Under the pieces are notes generated by a model. It ran no database searches. It had not been told where the DNA came from and saw only the letters and a list, made by a program, of their open reading frames with translations. 64,000 nt of DNA from Haematobacter missouriensis (GTDB taxonomy: Bacteria > Pseudomonadota > Alphaproteobacteria > Rhodobacterales > Rhodobacteraceae), in assembly GCF_000740775.1 (NCBI RefSeq), contig NZ_JFGS01000011.1, positions 1 to 64,000 of the forward strand, in the 5' to 3' direction. Positions 1 through 8,130 of this stretch are shown piece after piece. Both the position numbers and the translations under genes were made by a program. Every line of letters begins with the position of its first letter. Positions within the stretch are counted from its first letter, which is position 1.

Positions 1-25
1 TTAAAGCAGCGAAAGGATTAAAACA

Positions 26-1087
26 ATGAGCAGCGCGACGGCGGACGAGGCCCTGAAATCGCTGGTCGCGGGTGTGCCGATTCCCCTTCTGCTTATCGAT
101 GAGGCGGACCGGATCCTGGCTACCAACGACGCGGCGGTTCGCTTGTTCGGTCCGGCGGTTGAGGCGCGTCATTACCTGACAGTGATCCGGCAGCCTGCCG
201 TGACAAGCTGCATCGAGGCCACGCGCCGGACGGCGCGGGAGACACAGGGCCGAATGCTCATCGCCGGCCCGTCGCTCGACCGCTCGTTCCGGGTGGTGAC
301 AACGCCTGTCTTGGACAGGCGGGTGCTCGTCTCTCTGGAGGAGATCACGGATGTGGAGCAGGCGAGCCGCATCCGGCGCGACTTCGTCGCCAATGTCAGC
401 CATGAGATGCGGACACCGCTGACGGCGCTTCTCGGCTTCATCGAAACACTTCGCGGCGCGGCACGGGATGACGCGGCGGCACGGGAGCGCTTCCTGTCCA
501 TCATGGCGCGAGAGGCGGAGCGGATGAACCGGCTCGTCGCGGATCTGCTGTCGCTCACGCGCGTGGAATCGGAGGAGCGTGTCCGCCCGACCGCACCCGT
601 GGATCTCGCCGCGCTCGCGCGCTCCGCGGCCGCCAGCCTCCGTCCGGTGGCGGAAGCGGCGGGGGCGGAGATCGAGCTGACGGGAGCCGCCGAGCCCCTC
701 ACGGCGCCGGGTGATGCCGACCAGCTGACACAGGTGCTTACCAACCTCATCGAGAATGCGTTGAAATATGGTGGTCCGGGGCGCGTCACGGTGGCGCTTT
801 CCGGCCAGGCGCGGGATCCCGTGCTGAAAAGACCGGTTGCGCGGATCGACGTGATCGACCGGGGAGAGGGGATAGACGACCTCCACCTGCCGCGGCTGAC
901 AGAGCGATTCTATCGCGTGGACAGTCACCGTTCCCGCGAAAAAGGCGGGACTGGGCTTGGCCTTGCGATCGTGAAGCATATCGTCAACCGTCACCGGGGC
1001 CGCCTCAAGATCGAAAGCCGGAAGGGGCAGGGGAGTCGCTTCACCGTCCTGCTGCCCAGATCAGAGAGCGTGGAACCGGAAAGCTGA
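26..1087 (+). CDS. phoR: Phosphate regulon sensor histidine kinase PhoR
   Basis: Sensor kinase that phosphorylates PhoB when phosphate is scarce. An N-terminal PAS-like segment (about residues 10-110) leads into a HisKA domain with phospho-acceptor His126 in the motif SHEMRTPL. The HATPase follows, with N box NLIENALKYG (about 240), DRGEGI and GGTGLGLAIV. No membrane helix is visible, so it is probably cytoplasmic and senses through the Pst/PhoU complex. At 353 aa it is complete, shorter than the 431-aa membrane-bound E. coli PhoR. The start at 26 follows an AAAGGA-like site. It heads the pst-pho cluster on the same strand, while phoB lies at the other end of the cluster. Confidence 0.93.
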   Translation: MSSATADEALKSLVAGVPIPLLLIDEADRILATNDAAVRLFGPAVEARHYLTVIRQPAVTSCIEATRRTARETQGRMLIAGPSLDRSFRVVTTPVLDRRVLVSLEEITDVEQASRIRRDFVANVSHEMRTPLTALLGFIETLRGAARDDAAARERFLSIMAREAERMNRLVADLLSLTRVESEERVRPTAPVDLAALARSAAASLRPVAEAAGAEIELTGAAEPLTAPGDADQLTQVLTNLIENALKYGGPGRVTVALSGQARDPVLKRPVARIDVIDRGEGIDDLHLPRLTERFYRVDSHRSREKGGTGLGLAIVKHIVNRHRGRLKIESRKGQGSRFTVLLPRSESVEPES

Positions 1088-1119
1088 AAGAGTGTTGTCT
1101 AGAATTGGGGAGAGTTCGA

Positions 1120-1449
1120 ATGTCCATCACCCGAAGCACCTTGCTTGCCGCTGCCGTGATCTTCACGCCGGCGATCCTCACGGCGCAAACGGCCGTGGAA
1201 ACACCGAAGGTCGGCGTAGCTGGAGATTGCGAGGGCGGAGTGGCACAGCCGGCAACGGGTGTGGCGCAGGGACCGTCCAGCGGCACCGCACCGGGCAATG
1301 CCGGTTCTACGGGGTGGAGCGGCGGCACGGGCGGCTCCAATACTGGAACTGTGCCGGCGGGCGCCTTGCCAGAATCGAAAACCTGGCAGCCGAAGACCGC
1401 CTCCGGGCTGGACCTCATGGGCGTCAAGAAGCTGCCGCCTGACTGCTGA
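1120..1449 (+). CDS. Small exported Gly/Ser/Thr-rich protein of unknown function
   Basis: A 109-aa protein starting MSITRSTLL, with a clear signal peptide (hydrophobic core, cleavage likely after ILTAQ). The mature part is low complexity, rich in Gly, Ser, Thr and Ala (GGTGGSNTG), and ends in KKLPPDC with one C-terminal cysteine. A GGGGAGAG stretch lies a few bases upstream of the chosen ATG. It sits between phoR and pstS on the same strand, 32 bp after phoR. I do not recognise a family. Position suggests co-transcription with phoR, but no function can be stated. Confidence 0.6.
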   Translation: MSITRSTLLAAAVIFTPAILTAQTAVETPKVGVAGDCEGGVAQPATGVAQGPSSGTAPGNAGSTGWSGGTGGSNTGTVPAGALPESKTWQPKTASGLDLMGVKKLPPDC

Positions 1450-1759
1450 TTGAAACAGACGAGTTGTGGAAACCGATGCCCTCGGGGGAAGGTTTGCCTC
1501 CGGGCGATGCTTCGTCCTCATGAGGAATATCATTATCCGATAGGGGCTGCGGAGCTGGATTCAGGGAAGGCGGACGGCGCGGCCCATCCTGTATATTGCG
1601 CACCAAGGGTTTGCCTGTGTCAGAACGGCCCGCCCGCTTTTGGCGATGTCATGAAACTGTTACCATACCGTCACATAGTGGTCGCATCCTGGTCTTAGGA
1701 GACCTGCGAAAGGTCGCTTTACCGCGGTCACCACATGATCGGGCTAACAGGAGTTTTCC
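1450..1759. other. Intergenic region with the pst promoter
   Basis: About 310 bp with no convincing gene. It holds the Pho box (1646-1674), and the pstS start codon follows about 85 bp downstream of it. Short reading frames here have no recognisable content. Confidence 0.6.
1646..1674 (+). promoter_or_regulatory. Pho box (PhoB binding site), three 7-bp repeats
   Basis: Three heptamers spaced exactly 11 bp apart: ATGTCAT (1646-1652), CTGTTAC (1657-1663) and CCGTCAC (1668-1674). They match the PhoB repeat CTGTCAN separated by 4-bp spacers. The position upstream of pstS fits phosphate-starvation activation of the operon. Confidence 0.85.
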
Positions 1760-2785
1760 ATGTCCATCGTCCGTAACACTGCCTCTGTCGTCGCGATCAT
1801 CGCAGCCGGGGCTTGTTCCGCCTCTGCACGTGATGTTGTTCAGGTGGCCGGTTCCTCCACCGTTCTCCCCTACGCGTCGATCGTGGCCGAGGCTTTTGGC
1901 GAGAACTTCGACTTCAAGACTCCGGTCGTTCAATCCGGCGGTTCCTCCGCAGGCCTGAAGCAGTTCTGCGAGGGCGTGGCTGACAATACCATCGACATCG
2001 CCAACTCCTCCCGTCCGATCCGCCCGGCCGAGGTCGAGACCTGCAAGGCCAACGGCGTGACCGAGATCATGGAGGTGCGCATCGGTTACGACGGGATCGT
2101 TTTCGCCTCAGACCGTTCCGCGCAGGACTTCGCCTTCACCCCCGCCGACTGGTACAAGGCACTGGCCGCGCAGACCTTCGTGGACGGCAAGCTGGTTGCC
2201 AACACGGTTTCCAGCTGGGATCAGGTGAACCCCGCCTTCAAGAAGCAGGAGATCGTGGCCTATGTCCCGGGCACCAAACACGGCACGCGGGAGGTCTTCA
2301 TCGAGAAGGTCATCCAGGAGGGCTGCGAAGCCACCGGCGCGCTGAAGGCGATGACGGACGCTCTGGGCAAGGATGAGGCGCTGAAAGCCTGCACCACGCT
2401 GCGCACCGATGGCCGCTCCGTTGACATCGACGGCGACTATACCGAGACGCTGGCCCGCATCCAGTCCAACAAGGCCGGGATCGGCGTGTTCGGCCTGTCC
2501 TTCTATGAGCAGAACACCAATACGCTGAAGGTCGCCACGATGGACGGGATCGTTCCTTCGGTGGAGTCGATCTCCACCGGCGAATACCCGGTTTCCCGCC
2601 CGCTGTTCTTCTACGTGAAGAAGCAGCACATCGGCCAGATCCCCGGCCTGCTGGAATTCGCGGAGTTCTTCGTCTCCGATGACATAGCGGGTCCGGGTGG
2701 TCCGCTCGCGCAATACGGGCTTGTGCCTGACCCGAAACTGGCCGACACGCAGGCCGCCGTCGCGTCACAGGCGGTGATGAACTGA
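1760..2785 (+). CDS. pstS: Phosphate ABC transporter periplasmic substrate-binding protein PstS
   Basis: A 341-aa periplasmic phosphate-binding protein. The signal peptide is MSIVRNTASVVAIIAAGACS, with cleavage probably after SASA. The mature protein begins with the typical VQVAGSSTVLPY phosphate loop, followed by QSGGSSAGLKQFC and DIANSSRP, the serine-rich anion-binding loops of the family. It delivers phosphate to the PstCA channel encoded immediately downstream. It is the first gene after the Pho box. A perfect hairpin after the stop probably lets pstS transcript accumulate above the downstream genes. Confidence 0.95.
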   Translation: MSIVRNTASVVAIIAAGACSASARDVVQVAGSSTVLPYASIVAEAFGENFDFKTPVVQSGGSSAGLKQFCEGVADNTIDIANSSRPIRPAEVETCKANGVTEIMEVRIGYDGIVFASDRSAQDFAFTPADWYKALAAQTFVDGKLVANTVSSWDQVNPAFKKQEIVAYVPGTKHGTREVFIEKVIQEGCEATGALKAMTDALGKDEALKACTTLRTDGRSVDIDGDYTETLARIQSNKAGIGVFGLSFYEQNTNTLKVATMDGIVPSVESISTGEYPVSRPLFFYVKKQHIGQIPGLLEFAEFFVSDDIAGPGGPLAQYGLVPDPKLADTQAAVASQAVMN

Positions 2786-2794
2786 CACCCGGAC

Positions 2795-2814
2795 AGGGCG
2801 GCGCAAGCCGCCCT
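2795..2814 (+). terminator. Intercistronic hairpin after pstS
   Basis: Perfect 8-bp stem AGGGCGGC/GCCGCCCT closed by a GCAA tetraloop, 10 bp after the pstS stop and about 30 bp before pstC. There is no U-run, so it is more likely a stabilising or partial attenuator element than a full terminator. Such hairpins commonly set high expression of the binding protein relative to the permease. Confidence 0.5.
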
Positions 2815-2843
2815 CCTTCCTTTCAGAGGCTCGAACGCGCGCC

Positions 2844-4055
2844 ATGTCCCTCCCCTGGATCATTTTCATCGTGCTGGCCCTCGCGGCGGCAGGCTTCGTG
2901 CTCGGTCGCGGTCGGGCGCTGAGCACTTCCGACTCAAGACTTCTGCATTCGCTGCCCTCCTTCCACGGCTGGTTCGTTGCATTGTCCACCGCCGTTCCGG
3001 CGCTGCTGTGGCTGCTCGCAGGGCTGCTGGCGCTTCCGCTGCTGGCGGCGGGTGAGGGGGCTCGCGCGCAAGGTTTCACCATCGTCGGGGTTATCGCCGT
3101 CCTGCTTTCTCTTGCGGGTCTTGCCCTGTCGCTGAAACGGGTCTCGTCTGATTTCCGCGCGCGGAACGTGGTGGAGCGGTTCACCCTGCTCATGCTGATC
3201 CTCGCCTCCACCATCGCCATCCTGACGACGCTCGGCATCGTCCTGTCGATGTTGTTCGAGACGATGAACTTTTTCAGCCAGTACCCCTGGCAGGATTTCT
3301 TCTTCTCCCTGACCTGGGCGCCCGCCTTCCACGGGCAGAGCCAACTCGGCATCCTGCCGCTGCTGTGGGGCACGCTTTACATTTCCTTCATCGCGCTGGC
3401 CGTGTCGGTTCCGATCGGGCTGTTCGCGGCGATCTACATGTCGGAATACGCCTCCAAGCCCTTCCGGTCGGTGGCCAAGCCGCTGATCGAGATTCTCGCG
3501 GGCATCCCGACCATTGTTTATGGCCTTTTCGCCCTGATCACGGTGGGGCCGCTGCTGCGCGACTGGATCGCCCAACCGACCGGGCTTGGCACGTCGGGCT
3601 CCTCGGTGATGACGGCGGGGCTGGTGATGGGAATCATGCTGATCCCCTTCGTCTCCTCGCTCTCCGACGACATCATGAACGCGGTGCCGCAGAGCCTGCG
3701 CGACGGCTCCTTCGGGCTTGGCGCGACGAAGTCGGAAACCATTCGGCAGGTCGTGCTGCCTGCGGCGCTGCCGGGGATCGTGGGGGCTGTGCTGCTCGCC
3801 ACCTCGCGTGCCATCGGTGAGACGATGATCGTGGTTCTGGGGGCGGGGGCGGCTGCGCAGATGTCGCTCAACCCGTTCGAGGCGATGACCACTGTCACGG
3901 TCAAGATCGTCAGCCAGCTGACCGGCGACACCGATTTCGCCTCGCCCGAAACACTGGTGGCCTTTGCGCTGGGTCTGACGCTCTTCGTCATGACACTGGG
4001 GCTCAATGTGCTCGCGCTCCACATCGTGCGCAAATACCGGGAGCAATACGAATGA
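2844..4055 (+). CDS. pstC: Phosphate ABC transporter permease PstC
   Basis: A 403-aa inner-membrane permease. Two N-terminal hydrophobic stretches precede the core permease domain, which holds the family signature near GVVLPAALPGIVGA (about 300) and EILAGIPTIVYGLFAL. It is longer than the roughly 320-aa E. coli PstC because of an N-terminal extension seen in many alphaproteobacterial homologues. It pairs with PstA, whose start codon overlaps this stop (ATGA at 4052). Confidence 0.94.
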   Translation: MSLPWIIFIVLALAAAGFVLGRGRALSTSDSRLLHSLPSFHGWFVALSTAVPALLWLLAGLLALPLLAAGEGARAQGFTIVGVIAVLLSLAGLALSLKRVSSDFRARNVVERFTLLMLILASTIAILTTLGIVLSMLFETMNFFSQYPWQDFFFSLTWAPAFHGQSQLGILPLLWGTLYISFIALAVSVPIGLFAAIYMSEYASKPFRSVAKPLIEILAGIPTIVYGLFALITVGPLLRDWIAQPTGLGTSGSSVMTAGLVMGIMLIPFVSSLSDDIMNAVPQSLRDGSFGLGATKSETIRQVVLPAALPGIVGAVLLATSRAIGETMIVVLGAGAAAQMSLNPFEAMTTVTVKIVSQLTGDTDFASPETLVAFALGLTLFVMTLGLNVLALHIVRKYREQYE

Positions 4056-5413
4056 CGGACGCAACCGCCGGATCGACGCCCGCGCCGCGCCGCGAGAGCA
4101 CCCAGCGTTCCCTTCTGAAGCAGGATGCGCGGACGCGCCGCCGGAACGCGGCGGAAGCGCGGTTCCGCCTCTATGGCCTGATCGCCTGTCTGCTGGGTGT
4201 ATTGGCGCTTGTCGGGCTTCTGACATCCGTGCTCGGCAACGGTCTTTCCTCCTTCCGCCAGACCTATGTGGAACTGACGGTTCATCTTGATGCCGACAAG
4301 CTCGACCCTTCGGGGGCGCGCGACCCTGCCGCCATCGCCAAGGTCACGACCTTCGGTTATGCGCCGCTGATCGAGCGGGCGATGCGGGAGGCGATGGCCG
4401 CTCGCGGCATCGCCATCGACGGGCTGTCGGAAAAGGAAGCCGCCGGCATCATTTCCCGAGACGCCGCCGCGCAACTCCGCAACCATGTGCTCGCCAACCC
4501 GGAGGTCATCGGCACCGACGTGTCCTTCGACGTTCTGGCGAACGGCCGCATCGACGGCTATCTGAAGGGCCGCGTGACGCGCGAGACGGCGGAGACGGAC
4601 AGCATGGTCACACCGGGGCAGCTTCAGCTTGCCGCCGCGTTGCGCGATGCGGGGCTGCTGGAGTTGAAATTCAACCCCTCCTTCATCACCGGGTCCGACG
4701 CCTCCGACCAGCGCCCCGAAAGCGCGGGACTGGGGATCGCGATCCTGGGCTCGCTCTACATGATGCTGATCGTGCTGGTGCTCGCCCTTCCCATCGGTGT
4801 TGCCGCCTCCATCTATCTTGAGGAGTTCGCGCCGAAGAACCGCTGGACCGATCTGATCGAGGTCAACATCTCCAACCTCGCCGCGGTGCCCTCCATCGTG
4901 TTCGGTATCTTGGGCCTCGCGATCTTCATCAACTTTGTCGGCTTGCCGCAATCTGCTCCCATCGTGGGTGGGCTGGTGCTGACCTTGATGACTCTGCCGA
5001 CGATCATCATATCCACCCGGGCGGCGCTGAAGGCCGTGCCGCCCTCCATCCGCGATGCGGCGCTGGGGGTGGGGGCGTCCCGGATGCAGGCCGTGTTCCA
5101 CCACGTCCTGCCGCTTGCCATGCCGGGGATCCTCACGGGGACGATCATCGGTCTGGCACAGGCGCTCGGTGAGACTGCTCCGCTTCTGCTGATCGGGATG
5201 GTGGCCTTCGTGCGGGACTTCCCGGCCGCGCCGCCGGAAGGGCTTTTCGATCCTGCCTCCGCCCTGCCGGTGCAGGTGTTCAACTGGACCCAACGGGCGG
5301 ACCCCGCCTTCGTCGAGCGGGCCTCGGGTGCGATCATCGTGCTCCTCGCCTTCCTGCTCGTGATGAATATCGTGGCCGTGGTGCTGCGTCGGCGCTTCGA
5401 ACGCCGCTGGTAA
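4052..5413 (+). CDS. pstA: Phosphate ABC transporter permease PstA with extended N-terminus
   Basis: Second membrane subunit of the phosphate importer, 453 aa. A basic N-terminus and one transmembrane helix (about 45-65) precede a soluble insert of roughly 160 residues before the permease core begins near YMMLIVLVLALPIGVAASIY. This matches the long alphaproteobacterial form (DUF3333-type N-terminus); E. coli PstA is about 296 aa. The core carries the HHVLPLAMPGILTG EAA-loop signature. The start overlaps the pstC stop by 4 bp. Confidence 0.93.
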   Translation: MTDATAGSTPAPRRESTQRSLLKQDARTRRRNAAEARFRLYGLIACLLGVLALVGLLTSVLGNGLSSFRQTYVELTVHLDADKLDPSGARDPAAIAKVTTFGYAPLIERAMREAMAARGIAIDGLSEKEAAGIISRDAAAQLRNHVLANPEVIGTDVSFDVLANGRIDGYLKGRVTRETAETDSMVTPGQLQLAAALRDAGLLELKFNPSFITGSDASDQRPESAGLGIAILGSLYMMLIVLVLALPIGVAASIYLEEFAPKNRWTDLIEVNISNLAAVPSIVFGILGLAIFINFVGLPQSAPIVGGLVLTLMTLPTIIISTRAALKAVPPSIRDAALGVGASRMQAVFHHVLPLAMPGILTGTIIGLAQALGETAPLLLIGMVAFVRDFPAAPPEGLFDPASALPVQVFNWTQRADPAFVERASGAIIVLLAFLLVMNIVAVVLRRRFERRW

Positions 5414-5425
5414 CGGAGTAAGCTC

Positions 5426-6223
5426 ATGAACGACATGCGCATTACGGAGAGATTGGTGGACGACACCAGCAACAAGATCGCCGCCCGGAACGTCCAGGTC
5501 TTCTATGGCGAGACCCACGCGATCAAGGATGTGAGCGTGGATATCCGCGACCGGATGGTGACCGCCTTCATCGGCCCGTCTGGCTGTGGCAAGTCCACCT
5601 TCCTGCGGACGTTGAATCGAATGAATGACACGATCCAGGGATGCCGGGTGGAGGGAGAGATTCTGCTCGACAGCGAGGATATCTACGACAAGCGCGTCGA
5701 TCCGGTGCAACTCCGGGCAAAGGTCGGCATGGTGTTCCAGAAGCCGAACCCCTTCCCGAAGTCGATCTATGACAACGTGGCCTATGGGCCCCGCATCCAT
5801 GGCCTGTCCCGGTCCAAGGCGGAACTGGACGAGATCGTGGAGAAGTCGCTTCGCCGTGCCGCCCTCTGGAACGAGGTGAAGGACCGGCTCGCGGCGCCCG
5901 GCACCGGGCTTTCGGGCGGCCAGCAGCAGCGGCTCTGCATCGCGCGGGCGGTGGCGACCTCGCCCGAGGTTCTGCTGATGGACGAACCTTGCTCCGCCCT
6001 CGACCCCATCGCGACTGCGCAGGTGGAGCAACTGATCGACGAGCTTCGGGCGAATTTCTCCGTTGTGATCGTGACCCACTCCATGCAGCAGGCGGCACGG
6101 GTGAGCCAGAAGACCGCCTTTTTCCATCTCGGTCATCTCGTCGAATTCGGCGAGACCGGGGACATCTTCACCAATCCGAAAGACCCCCGGACCGAGAGCT
6201 ACATCTCGGGCCGCATCGGCTGA
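5426..6223 (+). CDS. pstB: Phosphate ABC transporter ATPase PstB
   Basis: A 265-aa ATP-binding subunit that drives phosphate import. Walker A is GPSGCGKST, the Q-loop lies in [11 protein letters not shown], the ABC signature is LSGGQQQRL, Walker B is [12 protein letters not shown], and the H-switch is VTHSMQQA. All are intact and the length is normal. It lies 12 bp after pstA and 12 bp before phoU, clearly within the same operon. Confidence 0.97.
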   Translation: MNDMRITERLVDDTSNKIAARNVQVFYGETHAIKDVSVDIRDRMVTAFIGPSGCGKSTFLRTLNRMNDTIQGCRVEGEILLDSEDIYDKRVDPVQLRAKVGMVFQKPNPFPKSIYDNVAYGPRIHGLSRSKAELDEIVEKSLRRAALWNEVKDRLAAPGTGLSGGQQQRLCIARAVATSPEVLLMDEPCSALDPIATAQVEQLIDELRANFSVVIVTHSMQQAARVSQKTAFFHLGHLVEFGETGDIFTNPKDPRTESYISGRIG

Positions 6224-6235
6224 GCGGGAGCGACC

Positions 6236-6955
6236 ATGCCTGAGGTACATATCCAGTCCGCTTTCGACCGCGATCTCGAAGCGATCCAAGCGATGATCAT
6301 GAAGATGGGCGGCATCGTCGAGACGCAGTTGCTCGACAGCGTGCAGGCGCTGGAGGAACGCGACGACGAACTCGCCGCCCATGTCCGGGCTACAGACAAG
6401 CAGGTCGACCAGCTTGAGGAGCAGATCAATCTGGAGGCCGCCCGCGTCATCGCCATGCGGGCCCCCATCGCCACCGATCTGCGCACCGTGCTGACGGTGC
6501 TCAAGATCTCCAATAATCTGGAGCGGATCGGCGACTACGCGAAGAACCTGGCCAAGCGATCCGTCGTGCTGGGCCAGATGCCGCAGATCTCGGGCGCTGC
6601 CGGATCCATCCGGCGGATGTCCAAGGCGGTGGAGCAGATGCTGAAGGATGCACTCGACGCCTATATCCACCGCGATGTTGAGCTGGCCCGCGACGTGCGC
6701 GACCGCGATCAGGACGTGGATCAGATGTACAACGCGCTGTTCCGTGAGTTCCTGACCCACATGATGGAGGACCCGCGCAACATTACCGCCTGCATGCACC
6801 TTCACTTCATCGCAAAGAATATCGAGCGTTGCGGCGATCACGTCACCTCCATCGCGGAGCAGGTGATCTATCTCGCGACCGGCGAGATGCCCTCCGACAG
6901 CCGGCCCAAGGCGGATGCGACATCGGCCCAGCCGATCATGGAGGATCGGGGATGA
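6236..6955 (+). CDS. phoU: Phosphate signalling protein PhoU
   Basis: A 239-aa all-helical regulator that links Pst transporter state to PhoR. Two PhoU repeats are visible, each with the E/D-rich metal-binding pattern: one around RAPIATDLRTVLTVLKISNNLERIGDYAKN, paraphrased here by its ends RAPIATDL and ERIGDYA, and the second ending ERCGDHVTSIAE. Usual length. Its stop overlaps the phoB start (ATGA at 6952), so the two are translationally coupled. Confidence 0.95.
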   Translation: MPEVHIQSAFDRDLEAIQAMIMKMGGIVETQLLDSVQALEERDDELAAHVRATDKQVDQLEEQINLEAARVIAMRAPIATDLRTVLTVLKISNNLERIGDYAKNLAKRSVVLGQMPQISGAAGSIRRMSKAVEQMLKDALDAYIHRDVELARDVRDRDQDVDQMYNALFREFLTHMMEDPRNITACMHLHFIAKNIERCGDHVTSIAEQVIYLATGEMPSDSRPKADATSAQPIMEDRG

Positions 6956-7638
6956 GCACGAAGCCGAGTGTCCTTCTCGTGGAGGATGAGCCTTCGCAGC
7001 GTGAGGTGCTGGCCTACAACCTCGAGGCGGAAGGGTTCCGGGTGATCCCGGCCTCCAACGGGGAGGAGGCCCTGCTTCTGGTGGACGAGGAAGCACCTGA
7101 TCTGGTGCTGCTGGACTGGATGCTGCCCAATGTCTCCGGCATCGAGGTCTGTCGTCAGCTGAAGGGCCGTCCCGGAACGCGCAGTCTGCCGATCCTCATG
7201 CTCTCCGCCCGCTCGGAGGAAGTGGACCGGGTGCGCGGGCTGGAAACCGGCGCAGACGACTATGTCGTCAAACCCTATTCCATCGTGGAGCTTATGGCGC
7301 GTGCCCGCGCGCTCCTCCGCCGCACGCGTCCCGCTTCGGTGGGCGAGGTGCTGGAGTTCGGCGGCATCCGGCTCGACCCGGAGAGTCACCGCGTCTGGAG
7401 GGAAGAAAAGCTGCTGAAACTCGGCCCGACGGAGTTCCGCCTGCTCTCCACGCTGATGGAGAAGCCGGGGCGGGTCTGGAGCCGGGAGCAGCTCTTGGAC
7501 CGGGTCTGGGGGCGGGACATCTATGTCGACACCCGGACGGTGGATGTCCATATCGGCAGGCTCCGCAAGGCGCTCGGCATCCATGGCGGAGAGGACGTCC
7601 TGCGCACCGTGCGCGGCGCGGGCTACGCGCTGGGATAA
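6952..7638 (+). CDS. phoB: Phosphate regulon response regulator PhoB
   Basis: A 228-aa OmpR/PhoB-class activator. The receiver domain carries acidic residues in VEDEPSQ, phospho-acceptor Asp55 in LLDWMLP, and the conserved Lys in VVKPYS. The C-terminal winged helix has the DNA-recognition region around TRTVDVHIGRLRKAL. The ATG at 6952 overlapping phoU was chosen because it places MSTKPSVLLVEDE at the N-terminus, as in the family. It should bind the Pho box at 1646-1674. It is the last gene of the cluster. Confidence 0.96.
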   Translation: MSTKPSVLLVEDEPSQREVLAYNLEAEGFRVIPASNGEEALLLVDEEAPDLVLLDWMLPNVSGIEVCRQLKGRPGTRSLPILMLSARSEEVDRVRGLETGADDYVVKPYSIVELMARARALLRRTRPASVGEVLEFGGIRLDPESHRVWREEKLLKLGPTEFRLLSTLMEKPGRVWSREQLLDRVWGRDIYVDTRTVDVHIGRLRKALGIHGGEDVLRTVRGAGYALG

Positions 7639-8130
7639 TGCCCTGCGGAGGGGGCGGGCGGCCGCCCGTCTCCGGGAGCGCGGCAATCGGGCAAGGCTGG
7701 CGCGCTGCGGGCCGGATCGGTGGGCATATTATCATGCACGATCCTGCAGTCCTCGGACCCTCAGGCTGGTGAGGATCAACCGCTGGAAGAACTCGCCTTG
7801 AGGCCTGACCGGACGCTCTCGAACCGAATCCCTGACCCAAACCAATGTTTCATTGGCTCTGTTGCTGATGGCTGCCCTTGCCCGCCCGCGTGTGGGTATT
7901 GGCGTGAGCATGGGGATTGCGCGGGACTATCGTGAGCCGGCTGAGACGCGGGCATGCGCCTGCGTCGCGCGATGTCAAGGCGGCGGGCGAAGCCAGATAT
8001 CGCGTGGATATGCAGGCGCGCATGGCGGATGCTCCCCGCACAGGTTTCTTTCAGGCCCGCAATGGGTATGCCCGCAGGGCGGAGATACCCCTCCGCGCAG
8101 GCGGATATCGGCGGCAGCCCATGTGCCGCC
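7639..8130. other. Gap between convergent phoB and acylase genes
   Basis: About 490 bp with no supported gene. A GC-rich perfect palindrome (CGGGCGGCCGCCCG, 7655-7668) follows phoB and could end transcription, though it lacks a U-run. A small hairpin CCAATG/CATTGG lies near 7843. Short ORFs on both strands have no recognisable motifs. Confidence 0.4.

Noticed and set aside
26-1087. PhoR as a truncated kinase because it lacks membrane helices
   Set aside because: The PAS, HisKA and HATPase domains are all complete and a natural start with a ribosome site exists, so it is a soluble form.
3518-7096. A 1192-codon minus-strand ORF and many other long antisense frames
   Set aside because: They lie opposite well-supported genes (pstCAB, phoU and others), are rich in Arg/Gly/His/Pro as expected for the complement of GC-rich codons, and contain no domain motifs.
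7843-7857. Terminator at CCAATGTTTCATTGG
   Set aside because: The 6-bp stem is weak, far from the phoB stop and lacks a following U-run.
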